From RPQJ01 sp041910015 (GTDB lineage Bacteria > Pseudomonadota > Gammaproteobacteria > Steroidobacterales > Steroidobacteraceae): a stretch of DNA of 17,272 nucleotides. How positions within the stretch are numbered: position 1 is the first letter of the stretch; every line of letters starts with the position of its first letter. The DNA lies in NCBI GenBank assembly GCA_041910015.1, contig JAYRRR010000033.1:1-17272 (forward strand). The letters run 5' to 3'. A program made the translations under genes and the position numbers. The notes beneath the pieces were generated by a model. It was given only the letters and a program-made list of their open reading frames with translations. It ran no database searches and was not told where the DNA came from. This document shows positions 7,438 to 14,219 of the stretch, piece after piece.

Positions 7438-8568
7438 ATGCTGAGGATCAAGGCCGCCGTCCTGCGCGAGCTCGGCCGGCCCGGCCCGTACGCCGAGACG
7501 CGGCCGCTCACGATCGAGGAATTCGAGCTCGCGCCACCGGGCCCGGGCGAAGTGCGGGTCAAGGTGCGCGCCGCAGGGCTGTGCCATTCCGATCTCTCCG
7601 TCATCGACGGCAACCGGCCGCGGCCACTGCCCATGGTGCTCGGCCACGAAATGGCCGGCGTCGTCGAGAGCGTCGGTCATGGCGTGACGGACCTGCAGCG
7701 CGGCGATCACGTGGTGGCCTCGTTCGTGCCGAGCTGCGGCGTCTGTGCGCCCTGCGTCGCGGGGCGCCCGGCGCTGTGCGAGCCCGGCCTGGCCACGAAC
7801 ACGGCCGGGACGCTGCTGTCGGGCGCACGGCGGCTCACACAGCACGGGCAGTCGATCAACCATCATCTCGGCGTCGCCGGGTTCGCGGAATACGCGACGC
7901 TGTCGCGACGCTCGCTGGTGCGCATCGACCCGTCGCTGCCCTTCGCCGAGGCGGCGCTGTTCGGTTGCGCCGTGATCACCGGCGTCGGTGCGGTCGTCAA
8001 CACGGCGTCGATGCCGAAACTCGCCTCGATGGCCGTCATCGGGCTCGGCGGCGTCGGCCTCGCGGCGCTGCTCGCGGGCCACATGCTCGAAGCGATGCCG
8101 ATCGTCGCCATCGACCTCAACGCGGCCAAGCTCGACAAGGCACGCCAGCTCGGCGCCACGGCGACGATCAACGCCGCCGATCCCGATGGCGTCGAGCGCG
8201 TGCGCGAACTCAGTGGCGGCGGCGTCGCGTACGCATTCGAGATGGCGGGCTCCGCGCGCGCGCTCGAGCTCGCGTACCGGATCACGCGGCGCGGCGGCAC
8301 GACCGTGACGGCCGGGCTGCCGCATCCGCAGCAGCAGGTGAGCCTGCCTCATGTCAGCCTCGTCGCCGAGGAGCGCACCCTCAAGGGCAGCTACCTCGGC
8401 AGTTGCGTGCCCGAGCGCGACATCCCGCGGTACATCGAGTGGTACCGCTCGGGGCGTCTGCCCGTCGACCAGTTGCTCAGCGAACGCATCCGGCTCGCCG
8501 ACCTCAACGCGGCGTTCGACCGGCTGGCGGCCGGGGAATCGATCCGGCAGGTGGTCGAAATCGACTGA
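7438..8568 (+). CDS. Zinc-dependent alcohol dehydrogenase (medium-chain dehydrogenase/reductase)
   Basis: A 376-residue MDR-superfamily enzyme with both zinc sites of the liver-ADH/class III type. The catalytic zinc ligands are Cys49 (GLCHSDL), His70-Glu71 (GHEMAG) and Cys177 (FGCAVITGVGAV). The structural zinc ligands are Cys100, Cys103, Cys106 and Cys114 in CGVCAPCVAGRPALC. The dinucleotide motif GLGGVG is at 202-207, with Asp226 at the end of the next strand (IVAID), suggesting NAD rather than NADP. It oxidises alcohols or reduces aldehydes; the substrate is not evident. The start is the ATG at 7438; an overlapping ATG 4 bases upstream is out of frame. It is divergent from an acyl-CoA thioesterase, so a shared role in lipid or aromatic catabolism is possible but only inferred. 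Confidence 0.92.
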   Translation: MLRIKAAVLRELGRPGPYAETRPLTIEEFELAPPGPGEVRVKVRAAGLCHSDLSVIDGNRPRPLPMVLGHEMAGVVESVGHGVTDLQRGDHVVASFVPSCGVCAPCVAGRPALCEPGLATNTAGTLLSGARRLTQHGQSINHHLGVAGFAEYATLSRRSLVRIDPSLPFAEAALFGCAVITGVGAVVNTASMPKLASMAVIGLGGVGLAALLAGHMLEAMPIVAIDLNAAKLDKARQLGATATINAADPDGVERVRELSGGGVAYAFEMAGSARALELAYRITRRGGTTVTAGLPHPQQQVSLPHVSLVAEERTLKGSYLGSCVPERDIPRYIEWYRSGRLPVDQLLSERIRLADLNAAFDRLAAGESIRQVVEID

Positions 8569-8600
8569 TCCTGCCACTGGTACGTTCCGAAGCTGTGTTA

Positions 8601-8619
8601 CGAATAGTTCTTATTTGCA
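8601..8619. promoter_or_regulatory. Fur-box-like inverted repeat
   Basis: In the 115 bp gap after the dehydrogenase, an AT-rich segment reads on the minus strand TGCAAATAAGAACTATTCG. It has the AAAT-n-A-n-AA-nn-ATT pattern of proteobacterial Fur sites and imperfect dyad symmetry (AATA...TATT). It matches the E. coli 19-base consensus at about 10 positions, which is moderate. It sits 65 bases before the start of the Cys-rich gene, where a promoter operator would be expected. It stands out in DNA that is otherwise almost all G and C. Confidence 0.4.
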
Positions 8620-8683
8620 ATCCCTAGGGGCTTCTGCCAGAGTCTCTAGCACCGGCCCGCTGCGCCGGCGCCAGGAGCGTCCG

Positions 8684-9190
8684 ATGGGCGAATCGTCGCG
8701 TAGGGAATCCACCCCTCCCCGCTGCCTGCGGGATTGTGGGCAGGTGTCGGTCTGCGATCTTGCGGGCGTCGAGCGCTTCGTGGTCTGGGCGATCCGGTGG
8801 CGCACCTCGCGCGACGACGGCGATGCCTTCGCCGACTCCTGTCTCGACGACTCGTTCGACCGCGCCGGGCTGCGCCCGGCCCTGCCGGCATTCGAACGCT
8901 TCGTGCGTCTGACCTGCCCGAATCAGGCGACCTGCTCCGCCGCGCAGCGACTCGGCTGCTGGCGGCTGAGCCCACTCGAGGCGCACGCGCTGCACGCGAT
9001 CGCCTGCCTGCAGGCGGGACTGCTCGGCGAAGCCTGGAAGACGCTGGCCCGCATCTGCGCGCGACGTCAGGTCGGCGCGGCGCTCGGGCACCTCGAGGAA
9101 CTCGCCGAGGCGCTCGATCGCATCGGCGGACGCGTGCAGCGCTGGCGGCTCGACGAGCAGACGCCGCGGCTGCATCTCGTGACAGGCTGA
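8684..9190 (+). CDS. Uncharacterised cysteine-rich protein
   Basis: A 168-residue protein that I do not recognise. It holds nine cysteines (residues 14, 18, 24, 53, 78, 84, 92, 108, 125), including a C-x3-C-x5-C run near the N-terminus and C-x5-C-x7-C in the middle. No signal peptide or membrane segment is visible. The part from about 90 to 150 is predicted helical: LSPLEAHALHAIACLQAGLLGEAWKTLARI followed by HLEELAEALDRIGG. The start is the ATG at 8684, supported by AGGAG seven bases upstream; the longer open frame upstream is only the dehydrogenase shadow. A Fur-like sequence lies upstream, so an iron-responsive role, such as a metal- or Fe-S-binding accessory protein, is possible but not shown. 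It converges on the Omp85 gene with a 21 bp gap. Confidence 0.75.
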   Translation: MGESSRRESTPPRCLRDCGQVSVCDLAGVERFVVWAIRWRTSRDDGDAFADSCLDDSFDRAGLRPALPAFERFVRLTCPNQATCSAAQRLGCWRLSPLEAHALHAIACLQAGLLGEAWKTLARICARRQVGAALGHLEELAEALDRIGGRVQRWRLDEQTPRLHLVTG

Positions 9191-9211
9191 ACGTGCGGCA
9201 CCCGCCCGGCG

Positions 9212-10873
9212 TCAGAAACGGGCCTTGGTCTCCACGACGAACTGCATGTCGTCGATGTCGTCACCGCCGTCGAGCGGAAACGCGAGATCCACGTGCACGA
9301 CATTGCCGAACGCCGAGCGGCTCGATCCCAGACGCAGGCCGAGACCCACGTCGTGCAGCATGCCGTCGCTGGTCGCGCCCGTGACGTCCGTGCCCCAGGT
9401 GCGTCCCATGTCGAAGAACACCGCGCCCGCGACGTGGAACAGCCGGAACGGGTACCAGTCCGTGTAATAGCGCTGCTCGAGCGTGAACAGCGCGCGTGAG
9501 GTGCCCGCCTGATAGCGCAGCGGATAACCGCGCAGGCCCGTGTCGCCACCGAGCAGCAGTTGCTGGTCGCCGTCGAGCTGCTCGGTGACCGTGCCGCCGA
9601 TCGTCGCGAAGAACCGCGTGCGTGCCGTCGTCTGCGCGTAATAGCGCGCTTCGGCCGTCAACGCCGCGTTGCGCAGACCCTCGTGCTCGACGCGACCCGC
9701 GCCCGTGAGGTTCACGAACAGCGACGACGCACGACCGAAATCCCAGCCGTTCTGTGCATACGCGCGCAGCATCAGCGCCTCGCGGTCGGCGCCGAAGGCC
9801 GGTGCGGCGAGGCCGAGCCGCGCACCAGCGCGAAACCCGAGCAGGACGTCCTCGGTGCGCTCGATCTGGTCCTGGTTGGTCCGCACTTCGTAGACGTCCT
9901 CGACGATGTCGAAGCCGATCCACGGGTAGGCGAGCGTGCGGTCCTCGGGCAGCGGGCCACCGGGTTCCTCGCCGGTGACCGGGTGAAAGTGGTTGCGGTC
10001 GTACGTGAAGCCCGCGGTCCACCGGCGCACCCATCCCTTGCGCCACCCCGCCGACCAGCCGCCGTAGGCCTCGTAGAACTGCCGCTCGTGCTGGAACTCG
10101 CCGACGCGCTCGCCGTAGGCGTAGCGCGGTTCGTCGAGCTTCGTGTCGAGCAGGTGGCCGCCGCCGGCCCGCCGCGTGTCGAAGGCGTAGAACGGCCGCT
10201 CGATGCGCAGGCCCTTCGTGTCACCGTCGTCGGCGTCGCTGTACGTCACGGCGAGCCGCGTCCAGGTCGAATGGAAATGCGGATCGACGTAGTCGAAGTT
10301 GAGCGACTCGCGGTCGACATCGTTGGCCCAGCCGAACGAGAGCTGCTGGCCACTGCCGAGCAGGTTTTTTTCCTCGAGCTCGATGGAGCCCGAATTTGCG
10401 CCGCCCTGCCGGCTGTAGTTGATGCCGGGATTGAGCGTCCAGGTGTCGCGCGTGCGCACCTCGAGGTCGACGGTGTGGCCGTCCCAGGCCGTCGGGCGGA
10501 TCACCGCGTCGTAGAGGTAGTCGTTGGCGCGCAGGATGCGTTCCGTCTCCTGCACGACGCGCTGCACGTAGCGCTGTCCCGGCTCGAACAGCAGCTGATT
10601 GCGGATGATTGCCCGGCGCGTGTTGATATGCAGCCGGTTGGCCGTGCGGTAGAGCCAGCCGCCCTCGCCGGGCTGCGACGGATCGAAGATGTCCTCGTTC
10701 GCGATGCTGACCTTGCCGATCACCGCGCCGGCCGTCTCGAGTTCGGGACCGGAGGGAATCGACGCCGGCCACACGCCGGTCAGGTCGCTCGCGTCGCCGC
10801 GACCGGGCGCGGACCGCAGCGCCAGCAGCACCAGCAGCGCGCAGGCGAGCCGTGCCCGTCGCGGGCGATGCAT
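9212..10873 (-). CDS. Omp85 / BamA-TamA family outer-membrane protein
   Basis: A 553-residue outer-membrane protein of the Omp85 superfamily. A signal peptide (MHRPRRARLACALLVLLALRS..., about 25 residues) is followed by a single recognisable POTRA-like segment around 80-150 (IIRNQLLFEPGQRYVQRVV ... VDLEVRTRDTW). A C-terminal 16-strand-type barrel of alternating aromatic/polar strands ends in Phe (VVETKARF), the beta-signal position. GGDTGLRGYPLRY near residue 450 matches the L6-loop (V/I)RG(F/Y) motif that contacts the barrel wall in BamA, TamA and FhaC. It is shorter than BamA and has fewer POTRA domains, so it is not the main assembly factor. Its ATG shares one base with the upstream qor stop (TGATG), so the two are probably translationally coupled. 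Confidence 0.87.
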   Translation of the reverse strand: MHRPRRARLACALLVLLALRSAPGRGDASDLTGVWPASIPSGPELETAGAVIGKVSIANEDIFDPSQPGEGGWLYRTANRLHINTRRAIIRNQLLFEPGQRYVQRVVQETERILRANDYLYDAVIRPTAWDGHTVDLEVRTRDTWTLNPGINYSRQGGANSGSIELEEKNLLGSGQQLSFGWANDVDRESLNFDYVDPHFHSTWTRLAVTYSDADDGDTKGLRIERPFYAFDTRRAGGGHLLDTKLDEPRYAYGERVGEFQHERQFYEAYGGWSAGWRKGWVRRWTAGFTYDRNHFHPVTGEEPGGPLPEDRTLAYPWIGFDIVEDVYEVRTNQDQIERTEDVLLGFRAGARLGLAAPAFGADREALMLRAYAQNGWDFGRASSLFVNLTGAGRVEHEGLRNAALTAEARYYAQTTARTRFFATIGGTVTEQLDGDQQLLLGGDTGLRGYPLRYQAGTSRALFTLEQRYYTDWYPFRLFHVAGAVFFDMGRTWGTDVTGATSDGMLHDVGLGLRLGSSRSAFGNVVHVDLAFPLDGGDDIDDMQFVVETKARF

Positions 10874-11847
10874 CAGGGCAGCAGCACGGTCGAACCGACC
10901 GTGCGTCGCTCCTGCAGGTCGCGGTGCGCCTGCTGCAGGTCGCGCAAGGCATACGTCTGGCCGATCTCGACATGGACCTGACCGCGACCGATCGCATCGA
11001 ACGTCTCGCGCGCCGCCCGCAACAGTTCGGCACGCCGCGTGACGTAGTGGAACAGGACCGGCCGCGTCAGGAACAGCGACCCGCGGCGCGCCAGCTCGAG
11101 CGGCGCGATCGCCGGCGCCGCGCCCGACGCGTTGCCATACGTCACCATGAGCCCGAGCGGCCGCAGACTGTCGAGCGAGGCCTCGAACGTGTCCTTGCCC
11201 ACCGAGTCGTAGACGACGTGCGCGCCGGCACCACCGCTGATCTGCCTGATGCGCGCGGCGACGTCGTCGCGGCCGGCGACGAGGACGTGCTCGCAGCCGA
11301 AGCCGCGCACGGCCGCGACCTTCGATTCGCCGCCCACGACGCCGATGACCGTGGCGCCGAGATGCCGTGCCCACTGCACGAGGATGCTGCCCACGCCGCC
11401 CGCCGCCGCGGTCACGACGACGACCGTGCCCTGCCGCACGCGGTACGTGCGCCGCAACAGCGCCTGCGCCGTCATGCCCTTGAGCAGTGCGGCGGCGGCG
11501 AGCCGGTCGCTCACGTGCTCCGGCACGGGCACCAGCCGGTCCACCGGCACGACGGCCTCGTCGGCATAGGCGCCGCGCGCATTGAGCGCGTAGGCGACCC
11601 GGTCGCCGACCCGCAGGCCGCGGACGTCCCGTCCGATGGCCTCGACCACCCCAGCGGCCTCGTGCCCGAGCTTCGTCGGCAGCAGGCCCGGGTAGAGTCC
11701 CGTGCGCTCGTAGATGTCGATGAAGTTGACCCCGACGGCCGTGTGCCGGACCCGAGCCTCGCCCGGGCCGGGCGTCGCCGTCGGCACGTCCTCCCAGCGC
11801 ATCACTTCGGGACCACCGTATTCGTGGATGCGGATGATTCGAGCCAT
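10873..11847 (-). CDS. qor: Quinone oxidoreductase (zinc-free MDR, NADPH-dependent)
   Basis: A 324-residue quinone oxidoreductase of the MDR superfamily, predicted to reduce quinones by one electron using NADPH in the cytoplasm. The QOR hallmark NFIDIYERTGLYP is at 41-53, followed by LGHEAAGVVEAIG at 60-72, which lacks the zinc ligands of alcohol dehydrogenases. The nucleotide motif AAAGGVGSI is at 147-155, and YDSVGKDTF and the C-terminal LRDLQQAHRDLQER also match. The start is the ATG at 11847, 4 bases after the stop of the upstream ferredoxin; no strong ribosome site is visible, so coupled translation is likely. It is the middle gene of a ferredoxin-qor-Omp85 run, a combination with no obvious single pathway. 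Confidence 0.9.
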   Translation of the reverse strand: MARIIRIHEYGGPEVMRWEDVPTATPGPGEARVRHTAVGVNFIDIYERTGLYPGLLPTKLGHEAAGVVEAIGRDVRGLRVGDRVAYALNARGAYADEAVVPVDRLVPVPEHVSDRLAAAALLKGMTAQALLRRTYRVRQGTVVVVTAAAGGVGSILVQWARHLGATVIGVVGGESKVAAVRGFGCEHVLVAGRDDVAARIRQISGGAGAHVVYDSVGKDTFEASLDSLRPLGLMVTYGNASGAAPAIAPLELARRGSLFLTRPVLFHYVTRRAELLRAARETFDAIGRGQVHVEIGQTYALRDLQQAHRDLQERRTVGSTVLLP

Positions 11848-11851
11848 GCGT

Positions 11852-12229
11852 CTACGTGGCCGTGAGCGGGGCGTCGGCGATGACCAGGTCGGCGACGGGA
11901 TGCCCGTCGATCAGGTGCGACTGGATGATGCGTTCGAGGTTCTCGGGCGTGCACTTGCGGTACCACGTGCCGTCCGGGTAGACGACGGCGACGGGGCCGT
12001 TCACGCAGATGCGCAGGCAGTTCGCCTTGGTGCGCAGCACGCCGCCGTCCGCATCGTGCAGGCCCAGTTCCTTCAGGCGGCGCTTGAGGTAGCTCCAGCT
12101 CTCCTCGGACTTCTCCACGGTCGCGCACTTGCCGCCGCCGACGCAGACAAAGACGTGGCGGCGCTGGCGGCCGAGATGGAGCTTGGCGACCGCGCCCTGC
12201 AGCGCGGCGAGGACTTCAGGGTCGGGCAT
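11852..12229 (-). CDS. Thioredoxin-like [2Fe-2S] ferredoxin
   Basis: A 125-residue protein of the thioredoxin-fold [2Fe-2S] ferredoxin group, related to the 24 kDa (NuoE) subunit of complex I and clostridial or Azotobacter-type shethna ferredoxins. The ligand pattern is clear: Cys29 and Cys35 (CVGGGKC), then Cys71 and Cys75 (NCLRIC), with an extra Cys93. HVFVCVGGGKC, NCLRICVNGPVAVVYPDG and WYRKCTPENLERIIQ are the typical blocks. It is a small soluble electron carrier; partners could be the adjacent NADPH:quinone reductase or another flavoprotein. The start is the ATG at 12229; the ribosome site is weak (GGAACC). The gene is 63 bp downstream of the PII gene on the same strand, so read-through from the PII promoter is possible. 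Confidence 0.9.
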   Translation of the reverse strand: MPDPEVLAALQGAVAKLHLGRQRRHVFVCVGGGKCATVEKSEESWSYLKRRLKELGLHDADGGVLRTKANCLRICVNGPVAVVYPDGTWYRKCTPENLERIIQSHLIDGHPVADLVIADAPLTAT

Positions 12230-12292
12230 GGCAGGTTCGGTTCCAGCGGTTGACGCACTGGCACCGATGCTACGCGCCCGGCGCAGGAGAAG

Positions 12293-12631
12293 TCACAGGG
12301 CCTGGTCGTCCGCCTCGCCGGTGCGGATGCGGATGGCGCGTTCGAGATCCGCGACGAAGATCTTGCCGTCGCCCACCTTGCCCGTACGCGCCGCCGCGAC
12401 GATGGCCTCGATGACCTGGTCCACCAGCGATTCCCGGACCGCCACCTCGATGCGCGTCTTCGGCACGAAGTCGACCACGTACTCGGCGCCGCGATAAAGC
12501 TCCGTGTGGCCGCGCTGGCGGCCGAAGCCCTTCACCTCGGTCACCGTCATGCCGGATACGCCGAGTTCGGACAGGGCGGCGCGGACGTCGTCCAGCTTGA
12601 AGGGCTTGATGATTGCACTGATCAGCTTCAT
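12293..12631 (-). CDS. glnK: Nitrogen regulatory protein PII
   Basis: A 112-residue PII signal protein that senses 2-oxoglutarate and ATP/ADP and, through its T-loop, controls ammonium transport, glutamine synthetase adenylylation or NtrB. All hallmarks are present: MKLISAIIKPFKLDDVRAAL at the start, the T-loop GHTELYRGAEYVVDF with the uridylylation site Tyr51, TGKVGDGKIFV (B-loop) and RIRTGE (C-loop) at the end. The start at 12631 gives the canonical 112-residue length; a longer frame to 12661 lacks family support. AGGAG lies about 10 bases before the ATG. No amtB is adjacent, so glnB versus glnK cannot be settled by context; I use glnK because a sigma-54-like promoter lies upstream. Confidence 0.93.
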   Translation of the reverse strand: MKLISAIIKPFKLDDVRAALSELGVSGMTVTEVKGFGRQRGHTELYRGAEYVVDFVPKTRIEVAVRESLVDQVIEAIVAAARTGKVGDGKIFVADLERAIRIRTGEADDQAL

Positions 12632-12746
12632 GGTCGCGAGGCTCCTGGTTCTGTCGATCATTGTCCGGCGGTCGTGGTCCCACGCCAGTGGAAACCGAAA
12701 CCCCTGTCATACCGCGCCGCACCGCCGGCGTTGCCGGTGGCTTCGA

Positions 12747-12763
12747 TGCAGAATCCGTGCCGG
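12747..12763 (-). promoter_or_regulatory. Candidate sigma-54 promoter for the PII gene
   Basis: The minus strand reads CCGGCACGGATTCTGCA. Against the consensus TGGCACG-N4-TTGCA it is CGGCACG-GATT-CTGCA: 6 of 7 in the -24 element and 4 of 5 in the -12 element, with the exact spacing and the invariant GG and GC ten bases apart. The expected transcription start near 12736 gives a leader of about 105 bases before the PII ATG. Confidence 0.5.
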
Positions 12764-12802
12764 CCCCGCCTGGCGCCGCTGCCCGGGGATCGAGGCTGCG
12801 AC

Positions 12803-12849
12803 GCACCAGACAGGAGCGCACGGCCTGCCCCGCTGCCCGTCGCTGGTGC
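12803..12849. promoter_or_regulatory. Two NtrC-like enhancer sites
   Basis: GCACC-N5-GGAGC at 12803-12817 matches the NtrC core GCACC-N5-GGTGC in 9 of 10 positions. GCCCG-N5-GGTGC at 12835-12849 matches in 8 of 10. Their centres are 32 bases apart (three helical turns) and lie about 74 and 106 bases upstream of the predicted sigma-54 start. The arrangement is as expected for NtrC enhancers, but chance matches are likely in GC-rich DNA. Confidence 0.35.
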
Positions 12850-12989
12850 GCCGCGCGGCCGGCCGGATCGGGACCCGCCGTACGCATGATGCCGAGCGCG
12901 AGGCGCGACGGACAGAGGGCGAGCCACCCACCGCCGGATTTTGCTTTGCGGCATGATAAGGAAATCCGGGGCTGCAGGAGGAGTCGGAG

Positions 12990-14207
12990 ATGACGACGGA
13001 CGCCGTGGTGATCGTGGGCGCCAGCCATGCGGCCGTGCAGGCGATCGACACCCTGAGGCGCACAGGCCACGCGGGGCCGGTGACGCTGGTCGGCGACGAG
13101 GCCTACCTGCCGTACAACCGCCCGCCGCTGTCCAAGAAATACCTCTCCGGCGAGCTGGAACGCGAGCGCCTGCTGCTGCGCAGTCCGCAGTTCTACGAGA
13201 CGACGCAGACGGAGGTGCGGCTCGGCGTGCGCGTGACGGCGATCGACCGCACGGACCGGCGTCTGCGCCTGAGCGACGGCGGCGAACTTTCCTACGGCAA
13301 GCTGCTGCTGTGCATCGGCAGCCGCAACCGGCAGCTCGCCGTGCCCGGCAGCGATCTGGCCGGCATCCACTACCTGCGCACGATCGCCGACGTCGACGGC
13401 ATCCGGGCCGACCTCGTGGCGGCGCGGCGCCTGGTCGTCGTCGGCGCGGGCTACATCGGCCTCGAGGCCGCCGCGTCGGCGCGGCACCTCGGACTCGAGG
13501 TGACGGTTCTCGAAATGGCCGACCGCCCGATGCACCGCGTCGTCGCGCCGCAGATCTCGGCGTTCTATGCCGATCGCCACGCGCGCGAAGGCGTCGATCT
13601 GCGCTGCAACGAATCGGTCACGGCCTTCGCCGGCGACGGGCACGGTCGTGTGCGGACGGTCGTCTGCGGCGAGCACGAGTTCCCGGCCGACCTGGTCATC
13701 GCGGGCGTGGGCATCCTGCCCGAAACCTCGCTCGCTGCCGCCGCCGGGCTGCGCTGCGAGAACGGCATCTGGGTCGACGAGGCGTGCCGCACCTCGGATC
13801 CCGACATCTACGCCGCGGGCGACTGCACGTTTCACCCGAGCGTGCACTACGGCCGTCGCGTCCGCCTCGAGTCCGTCGACAACGCGGTCGAGCAGGCGAA
13901 GACCGCGGCGCTCAACATCTGCGGCCAGCCGGCGCGACACGAGCACGTGCCGTGGTTCTGGTCCGACCAGTACGACCTCAAGCTGCAGATCGCGGGGCTG
14001 ACCCACGGCTACGACCAGACCGTGCTGCGCGGCGACCCGGCGAGCAACCGGTTCGCGCTCTATTACCTCGCGCAGGGCGAGCTGCTCGCGGTCGATGCCG
14101 TCAACAGCCCCAGGGACTTCATGACCGGCAAGAAGTGGATCGCCGAGCGCAAGCGTCTCGACGCGGCAAGACTCGCGGACACCGCGCTGGACCTCAAGAC
14201 TCTCTGA
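12990..14207 (+). CDS. FAD/NAD-dependent ferredoxin reductase-type oxidoreductase
   Basis: A 405-residue flavoprotein of the putidaredoxin/rhodocoxin reductase type, which passes electrons from NAD(P)H through FAD to a [2Fe-2S] ferredoxin. The FAD-binding segment VVIVGASHAAVQAIDTL is at 6-22, with Ala replacing the third Gly of GxGxxG. PYNRPPLSKKYLSG (41-54) is the family's conserved loop. The NAD motif VVVGAGYIGLEAA is at 149-161, and the second FAD motif DIYAAGDC is at 272-279. The C-terminal reductase domain (about 320-395) is present (WFWSDQYDLKLQIAGL, DFMTGKKWI). The ATG at 12990 has a strong AGGAGGAG upstream. No P450 or dioxygenase lies next to it; the next gene, 12 bp on, is a PHA synthase, so the two are probably co-transcribed. 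The electron acceptor is unknown. Confidence 0.9.
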   Translation: MTTDAVVIVGASHAAVQAIDTLRRTGHAGPVTLVGDEAYLPYNRPPLSKKYLSGELERERLLLRSPQFYETTQTEVRLGVRVTAIDRTDRRLRLSDGGELSYGKLLLCIGSRNRQLAVPGSDLAGIHYLRTIADVDGIRADLVAARRLVVVGAGYIGLEAAASARHLGLEVTVLEMADRPMHRVVAPQISAFYADRHAREGVDLRCNESVTAFAGDGHGRVRTVVCGEHEFPADLVIAGVGILPETSLAAAAGLRCENGIWVDEACRTSDPDIYAAGDCTFHPSVHYGRRVRLESVDNAVEQAKTAALNICGQPARHEHVPWFWSDQYDLKLQIAGLTHGYDQTVLRGDPASNRFALYYLAQGELLAVDAVNSPRDFMTGKKWIAERKRLDAARLADTALDLKTL

Positions 14208-14219
14208 CTGGAACGACGC

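Larger units (their letters stand above)
12632..12989. promoter_or_regulatory. Divergent control region between PII gene and flavoprotein gene
   Basis: This 358 bp gap has no convincing gene. A possible 98-codon minus-strand frame inside it has atypical, Arg/Gly/Ala-rich composition and no ribosome site. The gap should hold promoters for both flanking genes. The part nearest the PII gene contains the sigma-54-like and NtrC-like elements listed separately. The part nearest the flavoprotein has an AT-rich patch (about 12947-12970, TTTTGCTTTGCGGCATGATAAGG) suitable for a sigma-70 promoter, though no good hexamer pair is visible, followed by AGGAGGAGTCGGAG before the ATG at 12990. Confidence 0.5.

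Noticed and set aside
12658..12954. A 98-codon minus-strand frame in the PII/flavoprotein gap
   Set aside because: It is Arg/Gly/Ala-rich and without recognised motif or ribosome site. It also covers the proposed sigma-54 and NtrC elements. A small protein cannot be fully excluded, but it is not supported.
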